A stretch of 32,601 nucleotides of DNA, from positions 1-32,601 of the forward strand of contig DAIDIH010000198.1 of assembly GCA_027459465.1 (NCBI GenBank), in the 5' to 3' direction. The translations under genes and the position numbers were made by a program. The notes under the pieces were generated by a model that saw nothing but the letters and a program-made list of their open reading frames with translations, was not told where the DNA came from and did not search any database. How positions within the stretch are numbered: position 1 is the first letter of the stretch; the number at the start of each line of letters is the position of its first letter. The stretch is from Bryobacterales bacterium (GTDB taxonomy: Bacteria > Acidobacteriota > Terriglobia > Bryobacterales > Bryobacteraceae). This document shows positions 1-7,590 of the stretch, piece by piece.

Positions 1-120
1 GACGGCGGAGCGGTCGAAACCCTGGACGGAATATCCGCGGGCGGCGAGTTCGCGGACAAGCTCTACGCCGAGTTGGCCCCGGCAGCCGAAGACGACGGCC
101 TTCTTCTCACGTTGCGGCAT
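1..120 (-). CDS. dTDP-4-dehydrorhamnose reductase-like protein (RmlD family), N-terminal fragment
   Basis: Only the first 40 codons are in the window; the gene continues past the left edge. Translation from the ATG at 120 gives a Rossmann-type start in which a hydrophobic strand (residues 8-11) is followed by GCRGQLG and a helix, the GxxGQLG form seen in RmlD-type NAD(P)H-dependent reductases that make dTDP-L-rhamnose. The start codon lies inside the end of the upstream PilZ gene (14-base overlap, stop of that gene at 107), so the two are probably translated together. Rhamnose synthesis beside a PilZ protein would fit envelope polysaccharide production, but that is inference. Another SDR-type epimerase is possible because only the nucleotide-binding loop is visible. 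Confidence 0.7.
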   Translation of the reverse strand, partial: MPQREKKAVVFGCRGQLGVELVRELAARGYSVQGFDRSAV

Positions 121-484
121 CTAAGGGCAGAATAACATCGCGGTTCGGGTTGGCTTCCGGAAGCGATGGAGCCTTTTGTTCGCGGAGGAGGCTTTGGTGG
201 AGTCGCATGAGTTCGGAGAGGCCGGAGAGGATCTGATCGATTTTCAAGCCGGCCTGGAGCGAGCCGGCGTCTTGGGTGGTGTAGGCGACCTCGGCGAGGA
301 TCAGGGCGTCGCCGATTTCGATTTTGAGGGGTGTGCCGACGGGCACCGGGGAGGGGAGCGCGATTCGCATTCCGCGGCCGGAGACGTTCAGGAGGCGGCC
401 TTCGAGGACGGGCCTGGCGTCGCGGAGGACGGTGACGCGCGCGGGTTGGTTGAGCTGAAAGCGAGGTTCGCTGCGACGTTCCAC
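107..484 (-). CDS. PilZ domain protein, possible c-di-GMP receptor
   Basis: This 125-residue protein is essentially one PilZ domain. It has the N-terminal arginine motif (ERRSEPRF, residues 2-9) and the second motif NVSGRGMRI (33-41), which matches the (D/N)xSxxG signature used to wrap c-di-GMP. The rest is predicted beta barrel followed by a helical, acidic tail. There is no signal peptide or membrane segment, so it should act in the cytoplasm as a small adaptor. It sits 30 bases after the small membrane protein gene and overlaps the RmlD-like gene by 14 bases. Its partner is not evident from sequence; control of polysaccharide export or type IV pili are common roles in the family. Confidence 0.82.
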   Translation of the reverse strand: MERRSEPRFQLNQPARVTVLRDARPVLEGRLLNVSGRGMRIALPSPVPVGTPLKIEIGDALILAEVAYTTQDAGSLQAGLKIDQILSGLSELMRLHQSLLREQKAPSLPEANPNRDVILPLDAAT

Positions 485-514
485 GAAGGACTTATCGGCC
501 GGGATGTGAGGATC

Positions 515-880
515 CTAGAAGAACTTGTAGACGGCCCAGACTAGGGCGCCGAGGAGGGGAGGGAGCAGAAGTTCGAGCCAGGAATCGCGGAGGAATTGGG
601 TTGTGCGGAGGAGAGGGGAATCGCGGGGGATGGGTTCGCCGACGGGGTGGCTCTTGGCGAGGGGGGAGCGGACGGCGGCGGGCAAGCCGCGGATGGCGCG
701 GGCGATTTCCTGGCGGCCGCGGCGGTCGGCGATGAGGATGGTGGCGGAGTTGGCGCCGTTGGTGCTTTGTTCGAGGCGTTTGCGCAGGGGTGCGGGGATT
801 TCTTCGACGGAGCGGTAGACGCGGGTTTTGCCATCGACTGCGATGAAGATCGTCGACGTTTTCAAAGTTACGCGAGACAT
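515..880 (-). CDS. Small tail-anchored membrane protein of unknown function
   Basis: I do not recognise a family. From the ATG at 880 the product is 121 residues: a polar, mostly basic region (1-95) and a single C-terminal hydrophobic segment of about 20 residues (from WLELLLPP onward) ending KFF, so it looks tail-anchored with its bulk in the cytoplasm. The frame is open upstream to 967, but that would overlap the end of the LysR gene (stop at 921). The start at 880 is preceded by GGAGG about 11 bases away and leaves a 40-base gap, so it is preferred. It lies between a LysR gene and a PilZ gene on the same strand and may share their transcript. Confidence 0.6.
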   Translation of the reverse strand: MSRVTLKTSTIFIAVDGKTRVYRSVEEIPAPLRKRLEQSTNGANSATILIADRRGRQEIARAIRGLPAAVRSPLAKSHPVGEPIPRDSPLLRTTQFLRDSWLELLLPPLLGALVWAVYKFF

Positions 881-920
881 TTGCGAACCATCCTCCGGGC
901 CTGCAGCGCCGCGGACCGGC

Positions 921-1856
921 TCAACTGGTAGCCACGGCCTGTCCGTTGCGCGGGGGCGCCGGAGCACCTTCCGGCATGCCCGCCTGTTCCATTATTACCT
1001 GAATGAAGCCCAAGGCGGCTTTGGAAAGCGCCTTATCCTTGCGATAGATCAAACCGAGGCGGCGGATCATCGGTTCGGGGGCGAGCGAGACGGCGGCCAG
1101 TTTCCCGCTTCTGATTTCTTCCTTGCAGTGCGAGGCGGCGGAGAAGGCGTATCCGAGGCCGGCCATGGCGAAGCGCTTCATCATCTCGGTGGAGTCGAGT
1201 TCCATGGAGATTTGCAGTTGGCTTTCCACGGGCTCGAACCAGGCGTTGAGGCGCGTGCGCGTGGTGCCGGTTTTGGGAAGGAGGAGCGGCTTGCCAGCCA
1301 GATCGCGGCAGGTTACGGAGCGGCGCGAGGCGATGGGATCTCCACCGGGGACCAACAATTTAATCTCATCGGTGTGGAAGAGCGCGACCTCGAGGCGTTT
1401 TTCGCGGATGGGCAGTTGGGCGATGCCGAAGTCGGCGAGGTTGTCGGTGACGGCTTCGACGACGCGGGCGCCGTATGAGCGGTCGACGTGGATCTGGACG
1501 TTGGGAAACTGTTTTTTGTACTCGGAGAAGACGCCGGGGAGGATGTAGACGCAGGTGGCTTCGTTGGCGGCGATGAGGAGTTCGCCGCGGGGAACACGTT
1601 CGAGTTCGTTGATGGCGTCCTGGGCGTTGCGGCGGAGGGAGAGGATCTGTTCGGCGTAGGAGGCGAAGATTTTGCCGGCGGGGGTGAGGGCGATGCGGGT
1701 GCCGAGGCGCTCGAAGAGCGAGGTGTTGAGTTCCTGTTCGAGTTGGCGCACCTGTGCGCTGATCGCGGGTTGGGTGCGATAGCAGGTTTGTGCGGCTTTC
1801 GAGAAGCTCTTCAGCCGCACGATTTCGAGAAAGGTGTGTAGCTGGTCGAGGTCCAT
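921..1856 (-). CDS. LysR-family transcriptional regulator
   Basis: This is a full-length 311-residue LysR protein. Residues 1-60 form the winged helix-turn-helix (SFSKAAQTCYRTQPAISAQ, then RQLEQELNTSLFERLGTRIALTPAG). A linker helix follows, and from about residue 90 comes the periplasmic-binding-protein-like effector domain (GELLIAAN..., LADFGIAQLP, GLGYAFS). The last 20 residues are proline- and alanine-rich. It is transcribed away from purC across a 137-base gap. LysR proteins usually regulate the divergent gene and themselves, but a purC target would be unusual and the ligand cannot be told from sequence. Confidence 0.88.
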   Translation of the reverse strand: MDLDQLHTFLEIVRLKSFSKAAQTCYRTQPAISAQVRQLEQELNTSLFERLGTRIALTPAGKIFASYAEQILSLRRNAQDAINELERVPRGELLIAANEATCVYILPGVFSEYKKQFPNVQIHVDRSYGARVVEAVTDNLADFGIAQLPIREKRLEVALFHTDEIKLLVPGGDPIASRRSVTCRDLAGKPLLLPKTGTTRTRLNAWFEPVESQLQISMELDSTEMMKRFAMAGLGYAFSAASHCKEEIRSGKLAAVSLAPEPMIRRLGLIYRKDKALSKAALGFIQVIMEQAGMPEGAPAPPRNGQAVATS

Positions 1857-1993
1857 AGCCTGGGCGAATGCGTCTCCGCCGATCTAGATTAGTTTACCAG
1901 TTGTCCTAGTCTTCAAAATCGCGCACAACGGAGCCGTGCGGCCCTGTGCGCTCTGGCCGTGCCTGGCCTCGGCGTGGTACCTGTTTAGGAAGA

Positions 1994-2884
1994 GTGTCTG
2001 ACACCCCATTATTTGAAACCAACATGCCCGGTCTTCGGCTTCGGGGACGGGGGAAGGTCCGGGACATTTACGAAGCCGGGGAATACCTCGTCATTGTGGC
2101 GACCGACCGGCTTTCGGCGTTCGACTGCATACTGCCGACGCCGATACCGGGCAAGGGGCGGGTGCTGACGGCGACGACTTTGTTCTGGCTGGATTTGTTG
2201 AAGGACATTGTGCCGAATCATCTGGTGTCGCCGCGGGTGCAGGATTATCCGGCGGAGTTTCAGCGGTTCGCGGACCAGTTGGAAGGGCGGTCGATGCTGG
2301 TGCGGCGGCTGAAGATGATTGAGGTAGAGTGCGTGGCGCGGGGGTATCTGGCGGGGTCGGGGTGGAAGGATTACAAGAGGACGGGGGCGATCTGCGGGAT
2401 TGCGCTGCCGGGAGGGTTGGTGGAGAGCGACCGGCTGAGCGAGCCGATTTTCACACCGGCGACGAAAGCGCAGAGCGGGCACGACGAGAATGTTCCGGCG
2501 GCGGAGGTGGAGAAGTCGATTGGGGCAGAGTTGACGGGGAGGCTGCGGAGGCTGACGCTCGAGTTGTACAAGAGGGCGGCGGGTTATGCGCTGGAGCGGG
2601 GCATTCTGATTGCGGATACTAAGTTCGAGTTCGGGTTTCTGGACGGCGTGCTTCATCTGGGGGACGAAGTGTTGACGCCGGACTCGTCCCGGTTCTGGCC
2701 GAAGGAGACGTACAAGCCGGGTGGGCCCCAGCCATCGTTCGATAAACAGTTCGTAAGGGACTGGCTGGAGGCGAGCGGGTGGAACAAGCAGCCTCCGGCG
2801 CCGGCGCTGCCGGTGGAGATTGCGGCGCGGACGGCGGAGAAATATGCGCAGGCGTATCTGGCTCTCACGGGGAGAACGCTTTGA
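1994..2884 (+). CDS. purC: SAICAR synthase (phosphoribosylaminoimidazole-succinocarboxamide synthase)
   Basis: The enzyme joins CAIR and aspartate using ATP, the eighth step of purine synthesis, in the cytoplasm. The GRGKVRDIY start, ATDRLSAFDCILPTPIPGKG (nucleotide and CAIR site), SGHDEN and the ADTKFEFG motif are all present. At 296 residues it is the longer form of the family. The GTG at 1994 was chosen because an AGGA lies just upstream and the translation VSDTPLFETNMPGL leads directly into the conserved start; an in-frame ATG at 1946 would add residues with no family support. The GTG lies inside an 11-base palindrome (GTGTCTGACAC). The stop overlaps the TTG start of the next gene (TTGA). 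Confidence 0.93.
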   Translation: MSDTPLFETNMPGLRLRGRGKVRDIYEAGEYLVIVATDRLSAFDCILPTPIPGKGRVLTATTLFWLDLLKDIVPNHLVSPRVQDYPAEFQRFADQLEGRSMLVRRLKMIEVECVARGYLAGSGWKDYKRTGAICGIALPGGLVESDRLSEPIFTPATKAQSGHDENVPAAEVEKSIGAELTGRLRRLTLELYKRAAGYALERGILIADTKFEFGFLDGVLHLGDEVLTPDSSRFWPKETYKPGGPQPSFDKQFVRDWLEASGWNKQPPAPALPVEIAARTAEKYAQAYLALTGRTL

Positions 2885-3444
2885 ACGCGATCGACATCAT
2901 TCTCGTGTTGCTGATCTGCTTGTCGGCGGTGGCCGGTTTTATGAGCGGGTTTTCGCGGCTGATCATCGGGTTGGCGGCGACGATTGTGGGTATTTTTCTT
3001 GGGTTCTGGTTCTATGGGCTGGTGGGGGATGCGCTGTTGCCCTATGTGCGCCGGCCGGAGATTGCCAACGCGATTGGGTTTCTGGTGATTCTGGGGGCAA
3101 GCATCGCGGTGGGGGCGCTGCTGGGGAAGGCGTTGGCGGCGCTGTTCCGGTGGACGGGGCTTTCATGGCTGGACCGGTTTTTGGGCGGGTTGGCGGGACT
3201 TGTGCGGGGGGCGGTTATTGCGGTGGCGCTGATGACGGTGGTGCTGGCGTTCGCGCCGAATCCGCCGCCGCAGATGCTGATCGACTCGCGGAGTTTGCCG
3301 TACGTGATGCGTTCGGCCACACTGCTGGCGGAGGTGACGCCGCGAGAGTTGAAGGACGCGATCACCGCGACGCAATCGAAGATTCACGATATGTGGGATA
3401 CGGCGAAACCACACAAGGTGGCGGACGGGGACGAAAAACAGTAA
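2881..3444 (+). CDS. CvpA-family inner-membrane protein
   Basis: Read from the TTG at 2881, which overlaps the purC stop by four bases and follows a GGGGAG at seven bases, the product is 187 residues. It has about four hydrophobic segments in its first 120 residues (IDIILVLLICLSAVAGFMSG, then LIIGLAATIVGIFLGFWFYG, then AIGFLVILGASIAVGALLGKAL, then GLVRGAVIAVALMTVVLAFA) and a polar tail. The small residues and the GFLxG-like first helix fit the CvpA/colicin V production family, whose members often lie near purine genes (E. coli cvpA is next to purF). The exact role is unknown; an accessory role in envelope maintenance is likely. A longer in-frame start at 2779 lies inside purC and is rejected. 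Confidence 0.82.
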   Translation: MNAIDIILVLLICLSAVAGFMSGFSRLIIGLAATIVGIFLGFWFYGLVGDALLPYVRRPEIANAIGFLVILGASIAVGALLGKALAALFRWTGLSWLDRFLGGLAGLVRGAVIAVALMTVVLAFAPNPPPQMLIDSRSLPYVMRSATLLAEVTPRELKDAITATQSKIHDMWDTAKPHKVADGDEKQ

Positions 3445-4091
3445 TGCCTCTGGTTGTTTTTGATCTGGACGGGACGTTGATCGACTCGAAGCGGGACCTG
3501 GCGAACTCCGTGAATGCGATGCTCGAACATTTCGGGCGGGCGACGCTGACGGTCGAGACCGTGTACAGCTACGTGGGCAACGGGGCGCCGGTGCTGGTTC
3601 GGCGGGCGCTGGGAGGAGAGCCGAGCGAGCAGGAAGCGGCGGAGGCGCTTCAGTTTTTCTACGCGTACTATCGGGAGCACATGCTGGACTACACGGTGGC
3701 GTATCCCGGGGTGCGGGAGGCGCTGGAGTCGCTGCGGGAGTCCGGGGCGCGGATGGCGGTGCTGACCAACAAGCCGGTGCGGTTCAGCGAGGAGATCGTG
3801 CGCGGGCTCGAGTTGGACCGGTATTTTTTCCGTGTCTACGGAGGAAACAGCTTCGAGTACAAGAAGCCGCATCCGGTGGGGATTGAGACGCTGCTGAAGG
3901 AGAGCGGCGAGACGAAAGAGGGGGCGTGGATGGTGGGCGACAGCGCGGTGGATATCAAGACGGCGCGGAATGCGGGGATTGCGGCGGCGGGGGTGACGTA
4001 CGGGTTCCAACCGGAGACGCTGACGGCGGACCCACCGGACCTGTTGCTGGATGACCTGCGGGAGTTTGCGGCGGCGATATTGGCGTCGTAG
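3444..4091 (+). CDS. HAD hydrolase, phosphoglycolate phosphatase-like
   Basis: The ATG at 3444 shares a base with the CvpA stop (TAATG), so translation is probably coupled. The 215-residue product is a complete class IA HAD enzyme: motif I FDLDGTLIDS with the nucleophile Asp7 and Asp9, a helical cap, motif II TNKP near residue 110, a motif III lysine in the KKPHP stretch, and motif IV GDSAVDIKTARNAG. This pattern is typical of Gph, which dephosphorylates 2-phosphoglycolate, but related HADs act on other small phosphates and the substrate cannot be fixed from sequence. It is the last gene of the purC unit and converges on truA with only 14 bases between the stops. Confidence 0.85.
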   Translation: MPLVVFDLDGTLIDSKRDLANSVNAMLEHFGRATLTVETVYSYVGNGAPVLVRRALGGEPSEQEAAEALQFFYAYYREHMLDYTVAYPGVREALESLRESGARMAVLTNKPVRFSEEIVRGLELDRYFFRVYGGNSFEYKKPHPVGIETLLKESGETKEGAWMVGDSAVDIKTARNAGIAAAGVTYGFQPETLTADPPDLLLDDLREFAAAILAS

Positions 4092-4105
4092 GTTTTCACT
4101 GCGGG

Positions 4106-4879
4106 CTATTTGTACCGGACGCTTTCGAGGAGAAGGCCGGAGGAGGGGGCGGTCCAGGCGGCGACGTCGAGGTCCTTCCTTTTTTTGGCGGCGAGGAGTT
4201 CGGCGAAGTCGGTTTCGGTGATTTCGCCTTTGCCGAGTTTGACGAGGACGCCGGTGAGGCGGCGGACCATGCGCCAGAGGAAATGGGAGGCCTCGATGCG
4301 GAAGACGATGAGGGAGGCATCGGTTTCAATGCGGGCGGAGTCGACGACGACGAGGGTGGATTCGGTGGGGCGGGCGGGATCCTGGGCGCGGAAGTTGACG
4401 AAGTCGTGGCGGCCTTCGAGGGAGCGGGCGGCGCGGGCCATGGCAGGGACATCGAGAGCTTCCTTGACCCACCAGACGTAGCGTTTGGCGAAGGCGGTTT
4501 TGCGGGTGGAGATCTGGTAGCGATAGGCGCGGGATTCGGTGTCGTGGCGGGCGTGGAAGCGGGGATCGGCGCGTTCGGCTTTGAGGATGGCGATGTCGGC
4601 GGGGAGCAGGGAGTTTAAGGCATCGGCGAGTTCGGCGGGAGAGGGCGAGAATTTCAGCTTGGCGCGGAGGCTGGCGACCTGGGCGAGAGCGTGGACGCCT
4701 GCATCGGTGCGTCCGGCCCCTTGGAGATCGACGTCGGTGTGCAGGAACTCGGAGGCGGCGCGTTTCAGTTCGCCCTGGATGGTGCGGGCGTTGATTTGTT
4801 CCTGCCAGCCGCTGTAGCGGCCGCCGTCGTACTCGATGATGAGCTTCCAGTTGTGAACGGTTCCCGATTCTTTTCGCAT
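4106..4879 (-). CDS. truA: tRNA pseudouridine(38-40) synthase
   Basis: TruA turns uridines 38-40 of the tRNA anticodon arm into pseudouridine. The catalytic aspartate is in GRTDAGVHA (Asp59 counted from the ATG at 4879). WKLIIEYDGGRYSGWQEQ at the start, the RAYRY stretch, the HDFVNF motif and the ASHFLWRMVRRLTG motif are all in the right order. Length (257) is normal. No ribosome-binding site precedes the ATG. A GTG at 4858 starts the protein directly at VHNWKLIIEYDG, which matches relatives better, so the true start may be there. The gene diverges from the serine hydrolase gene. Confidence 0.94.
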   Translation of the reverse strand: MRKESGTVHNWKLIIEYDGGRYSGWQEQINARTIQGELKRAASEFLHTDVDLQGAGRTDAGVHALAQVASLRAKLKFSPSPAELADALNSLLPADIAILKAERADPRFHARHDTESRAYRYQISTRKTAFAKRYVWWVKEALDVPAMARAARSLEGRHDFVNFRAQDPARPTESTLVVVDSARIETDASLIVFRIEASHFLWRMVRRLTGVLVKLGKGEITETDFAELLAAKKRKDLDVAAWTAPSSGLLLESVRYK

Positions 4880-4937
4880 GATTTGTGTTTATCCGCGCGC
4901 GGCTCCGGTGCTACGCTTGGCGCAGAAGGGGGCGGTT

Positions 4938-6560
4938 GTGCGCATTGCCAAACATTTCTTCATTCTCGCGTTGTTCGTGGCGGCGTGCGTGGGGCAGGAA
5001 ACGGCGCGGATGGACGAGGTGGTGCGGTCGTATGTCTCGGGCGGGAAATTCATGGGCTCCGTGCTGGTGGCGCGGGGCGGGGAAGTGTTGTTCGACAGAA
5101 GCTACGGGTCGGCGGATCTTGAGTGGAACATACCGGACTCGCCGCGGACGAAGTTCCGGCTGGGGTCGCTGACCAAGCAGTTCACGGCGGCGTGCGTGCT
5201 GCTTCTGGAAGAGCGGGGCAAGCTGAAGACGTCGGATCCGGTTTCGAAGCTGATGCCGGACGCGCCGGCGGCGTGGCGGGAAGTTACGATCTACAACCTG
5301 CTGACGCATACGTCGGGGATTCCGAATTTCACGAGTTTTCCGGAGTACCGGAAACTGGAGCCGTTCCCGATGACGCCGGAGCAGATTGTGGCGACGTTCC
5401 GGGACAAGCCGCTGGATTTTTCGCCGGGGACGAAGATGAGTTACTCGAACTCGGGATACATCGTGTTGGGTTATCTGATCGAGAAGGCGGCGGGCGAGCC
5501 GTATGGGGAGTTCCTGGAGAAGAACATCCTGACACCGCTGGGGATGAAGGACACCGGACTCGATTCGAGCGCGATGATCCTGGCGCGGCGGGCCGAGGGA
5601 TATGTCAACCAGGGCGGGCAGATGGACCATGCGGGCTACATCAACATGACGATTCCGTATTCGGCGGGGGCGATGTATTCGACGACGCATGATCTGCTGC
5701 GGTGGGAAGAGGCGCTATATGGGGGGAAGTTACTCAAGCCGGAGTCGCTCAAGAAGATGACGACGCCGTTTCTCGACCACTACGGGTGCGGGATTTTTGT
5801 GGAGGAGAAGAGTGGGCGGATGGTGTATTCGCACGGGGGCGGGATCGAAGGTTTCAATACGTATCTGGCGTACTATCCGGCGGACCGGCTTGCAGTGGTG
5901 GCGCTGTCGAATGTGAACGGGACGGCGCCGCAGGATATTGGGGTGAAGCTTGCGGCGGCGGCGCATGGGGAGAAAGTGGTGCTGGCTTCGGAGCGGCGGG
6001 AGGTGACGGTACCGGGGGCGGTGCTTGATTCTTACGTGGGGACTTATGAGCTGGCTCCGAATGTGGAGGTTTACATCCGGCGGGCGGGGGACGGACTTAC
6101 GACGCAACTCAGCGGGCAGCCGAGTTTTCCGCTGTTTGCGGAGTCCGAGACGCGGTTCTTTTTGAAGGTGGTGGATGCGCAGATCGACTTTGAGAAGAGC
6201 CCGGCGGGCAAGGTGACGTCGCTGGTGCTGCATCAGAACGGGCGGGACATGCCGGCCCCGCGCAAGAGTGGGGCGACGCCGGAGCATACGGCGGTGGAGT
6301 TATCGCCGGAAGCGTTGGCGCAGTATCCGGGCAGTTACTCGATGGGGCAAGGGATGACGATCGAGGTGACGCTGGGCAATGGACAGCTTGCGGCGCAGCT
6401 TACGGGGCAGCCGAGTTTTCCGATTTACGCGGAGGCGCCGGACAAGTTTTTCTATCGCGTGGTGGATGCGCAGATTACGTTTGAGCGGAACGCGGCGGGC
6501 GCGGTGACGGGCCTGGTGCTGCACCAGGGAGGGCAGAGGATCGAGGGGAAGCGGCAGTAG
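4938..6560 (+). CDS. Secreted serine hydrolase, beta-lactamase/class C fold, with two C-terminal DUF3471-like repeats
   Basis: This is an exported penicillin-binding-protein-like hydrolase of 540 residues. The GTG at 4938 is preceded by AAGGGGG at about six bases and opens a signal peptide (basic RIAK, then a hydrophobic run ending ACVGQ); the frame is open to 4878 but that stretch reads poorly. The three catalytic motifs are intact: SLTK (Ser77-Lys80), YSN (Tyr169) and HGG (His299). After the hydrolase domain come two repeats of about 80-90 residues, each holding a TQLSGQPSFP or AQLTGQPSFP core, VVDAQI and LVLHQ, which resemble DUF3471. Substrates of this family include D-amino peptides, esters and lactams; none can be assigned here. 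Confidence 0.9.
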   Translation: MRIAKHFFILALFVAACVGQETARMDEVVRSYVSGGKFMGSVLVARGGEVLFDRSYGSADLEWNIPDSPRTKFRLGSLTKQFTAACVLLLEERGKLKTSDPVSKLMPDAPAAWREVTIYNLLTHTSGIPNFTSFPEYRKLEPFPMTPEQIVATFRDKPLDFSPGTKMSYSNSGYIVLGYLIEKAAGEPYGEFLEKNILTPLGMKDTGLDSSAMILARRAEGYVNQGGQMDHAGYINMTIPYSAGAMYSTTHDLLRWEEALYGGKLLKPESLKKMTTPFLDHYGCGIFVEEKSGRMVYSHGGGIEGFNTYLAYYPADRLAVVALSNVNGTAPQDIGVKLAAAAHGEKVVLASERREVTVPGAVLDSYVGTYELAPNVEVYIRRAGDGLTTQLSGQPSFPLFAESETRFFLKVVDAQIDFEKSPAGKVTSLVLHQNGRDMPAPRKSGATPEHTAVELSPEALAQYPGSYSMGQGMTIEVTLGNGQLAAQLTGQPSFPIYAEAPDKFFYRVVDAQITFERNAAGAVTGLVLHQGGQRIEGKRQ

Positions 6561-6561
6561 G

Positions 6562-7590
6562 TTATTTAACCGGCTGGAGGCCGCGGAGTTGATCGAGTTT
6601 GGCGCGGGCGGCGCCGGAGTCGATGGATTCGGCGGCGAGGCGCATGGCTTGGGCTGGGGAATCGGCGAGGCCGGCGGCGATGAGGGCGGCGGCGGCGTTG
6701 ATGAGGACGATGTCGCGGGCGGGGCCTTTGGCGCCGGCAAGGACGGCTTCGGCGATGGAGCGGTTGTGTTCGGGGTGTGCGCCGGCGATGTCGGCGAGGG
6801 AGGCGCGGGGGACGCCGAAGTCGGAGGGGAACCAGACGCGTTCGACGACTTGTCCGGGCGTGACTTCGAAGACGGCGGTGGAGCCGGTGGTGGTGACTTC
6901 GTCGATGCCGTCGGAGCCGTGGACGACGAAAGCGAAGTCGGCGCCGAGCGAGGCGAGGGCGTGGGCCATGAGGCGGGCGGTGTGAACGCTCGGAGCGCCG
7001 ATCAACTGGCGTTTGGCGCCGGCGGGATTGGTGAGCGGGCCGAGGAGGTTGAAGACGGTGCGGGTTTTCAGTTCGCGGCGGATGGGCTGGACGTGGCGCA
7101 TGGCGGGATGGAGGGCGGGGGCGAAGAGGAAGCCGATGCCGGTCTGGCGGATGGAGTGGGACATTTCGGCGGGATCGATGGGGATGCGGACGCCGAGGGC
7201 TTCGATGAGGTCGGCGCTGCCGCAGAGGCTGGAAAGAGACCGGTTGCCGTGCTTGGCGACGCGGACGCCGGCGCCGGCGGCGACGAGGGCGGCGATGGTG
7301 GAGATGTTGAAGGTTCGGGGGCCTTCGCCGCCGGTGCCGCAGGTATCGAGCAGGGGGCCGGGGGCGCGGTCGACTTCGACGCGAGTGGCGCGTTCGCGCA
7401 TGGCGCGGGCGAAGCCGGTGAGTTCGGCTTCGGTTTCGCCTTTCATTTTGAGGGCGACGGTGAAAGCGACGGTGAGGGTGGGATTGAGTTCGCCGTCGAG
7501 GATGGCGAGCATGGCCTGACGGGCGGATTCGGCGTCGAGGTTCTCGCGGCGGAGGACGCGGTGCAGGATTTCGAGAAACTGGGCGCTCAT
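6562..7590 (-). CDS. trpD: Anthranilate phosphoribosyltransferase
   Basis: TrpD transfers phosphoribose from PRPP to anthranilate in tryptophan synthesis. The 342-residue product has the PRPP loop CGTGGEG (residues 84-90), NISTIAALVAAGAG, the VAKHGNRS motif (112-118) and the C-terminal GSDGIDEVTTTG segment, so it should be active. Its ATG at 7590 overlaps the stop of the AsmA-like gene (ATGA). It is the last gene of a four-gene overlapping unit and the only tryptophan gene in the window, so the pathway is split in this genome or continues elsewhere. The stop is one base from that of the convergent serine hydrolase gene. Confidence 0.94.
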   Translation of the reverse strand: MSAQFLEILHRVLRRENLDAESARQAMLAILDGELNPTLTVAFTVALKMKGETEAELTGFARAMRERATRVEVDRAPGPLLDTCGTGGEGPRTFNISTIAALVAAGAGVRVAKHGNRSLSSLCGSADLIEALGVRIPIDPAEMSHSIRQTGIGFLFAPALHPAMRHVQPIRRELKTRTVFNLLGPLTNPAGAKRQLIGAPSVHTARLMAHALASLGADFAFVVHGSDGIDEVTTTGSTAVFEVTPGQVVERVWFPSDFGVPRASLADIAGAHPEHNRSIAEAVLAGAKGPARDIVLINAAAALIAAGLADSPAQAMRLAAESIDSGAARAKLDQLRGLQPVK

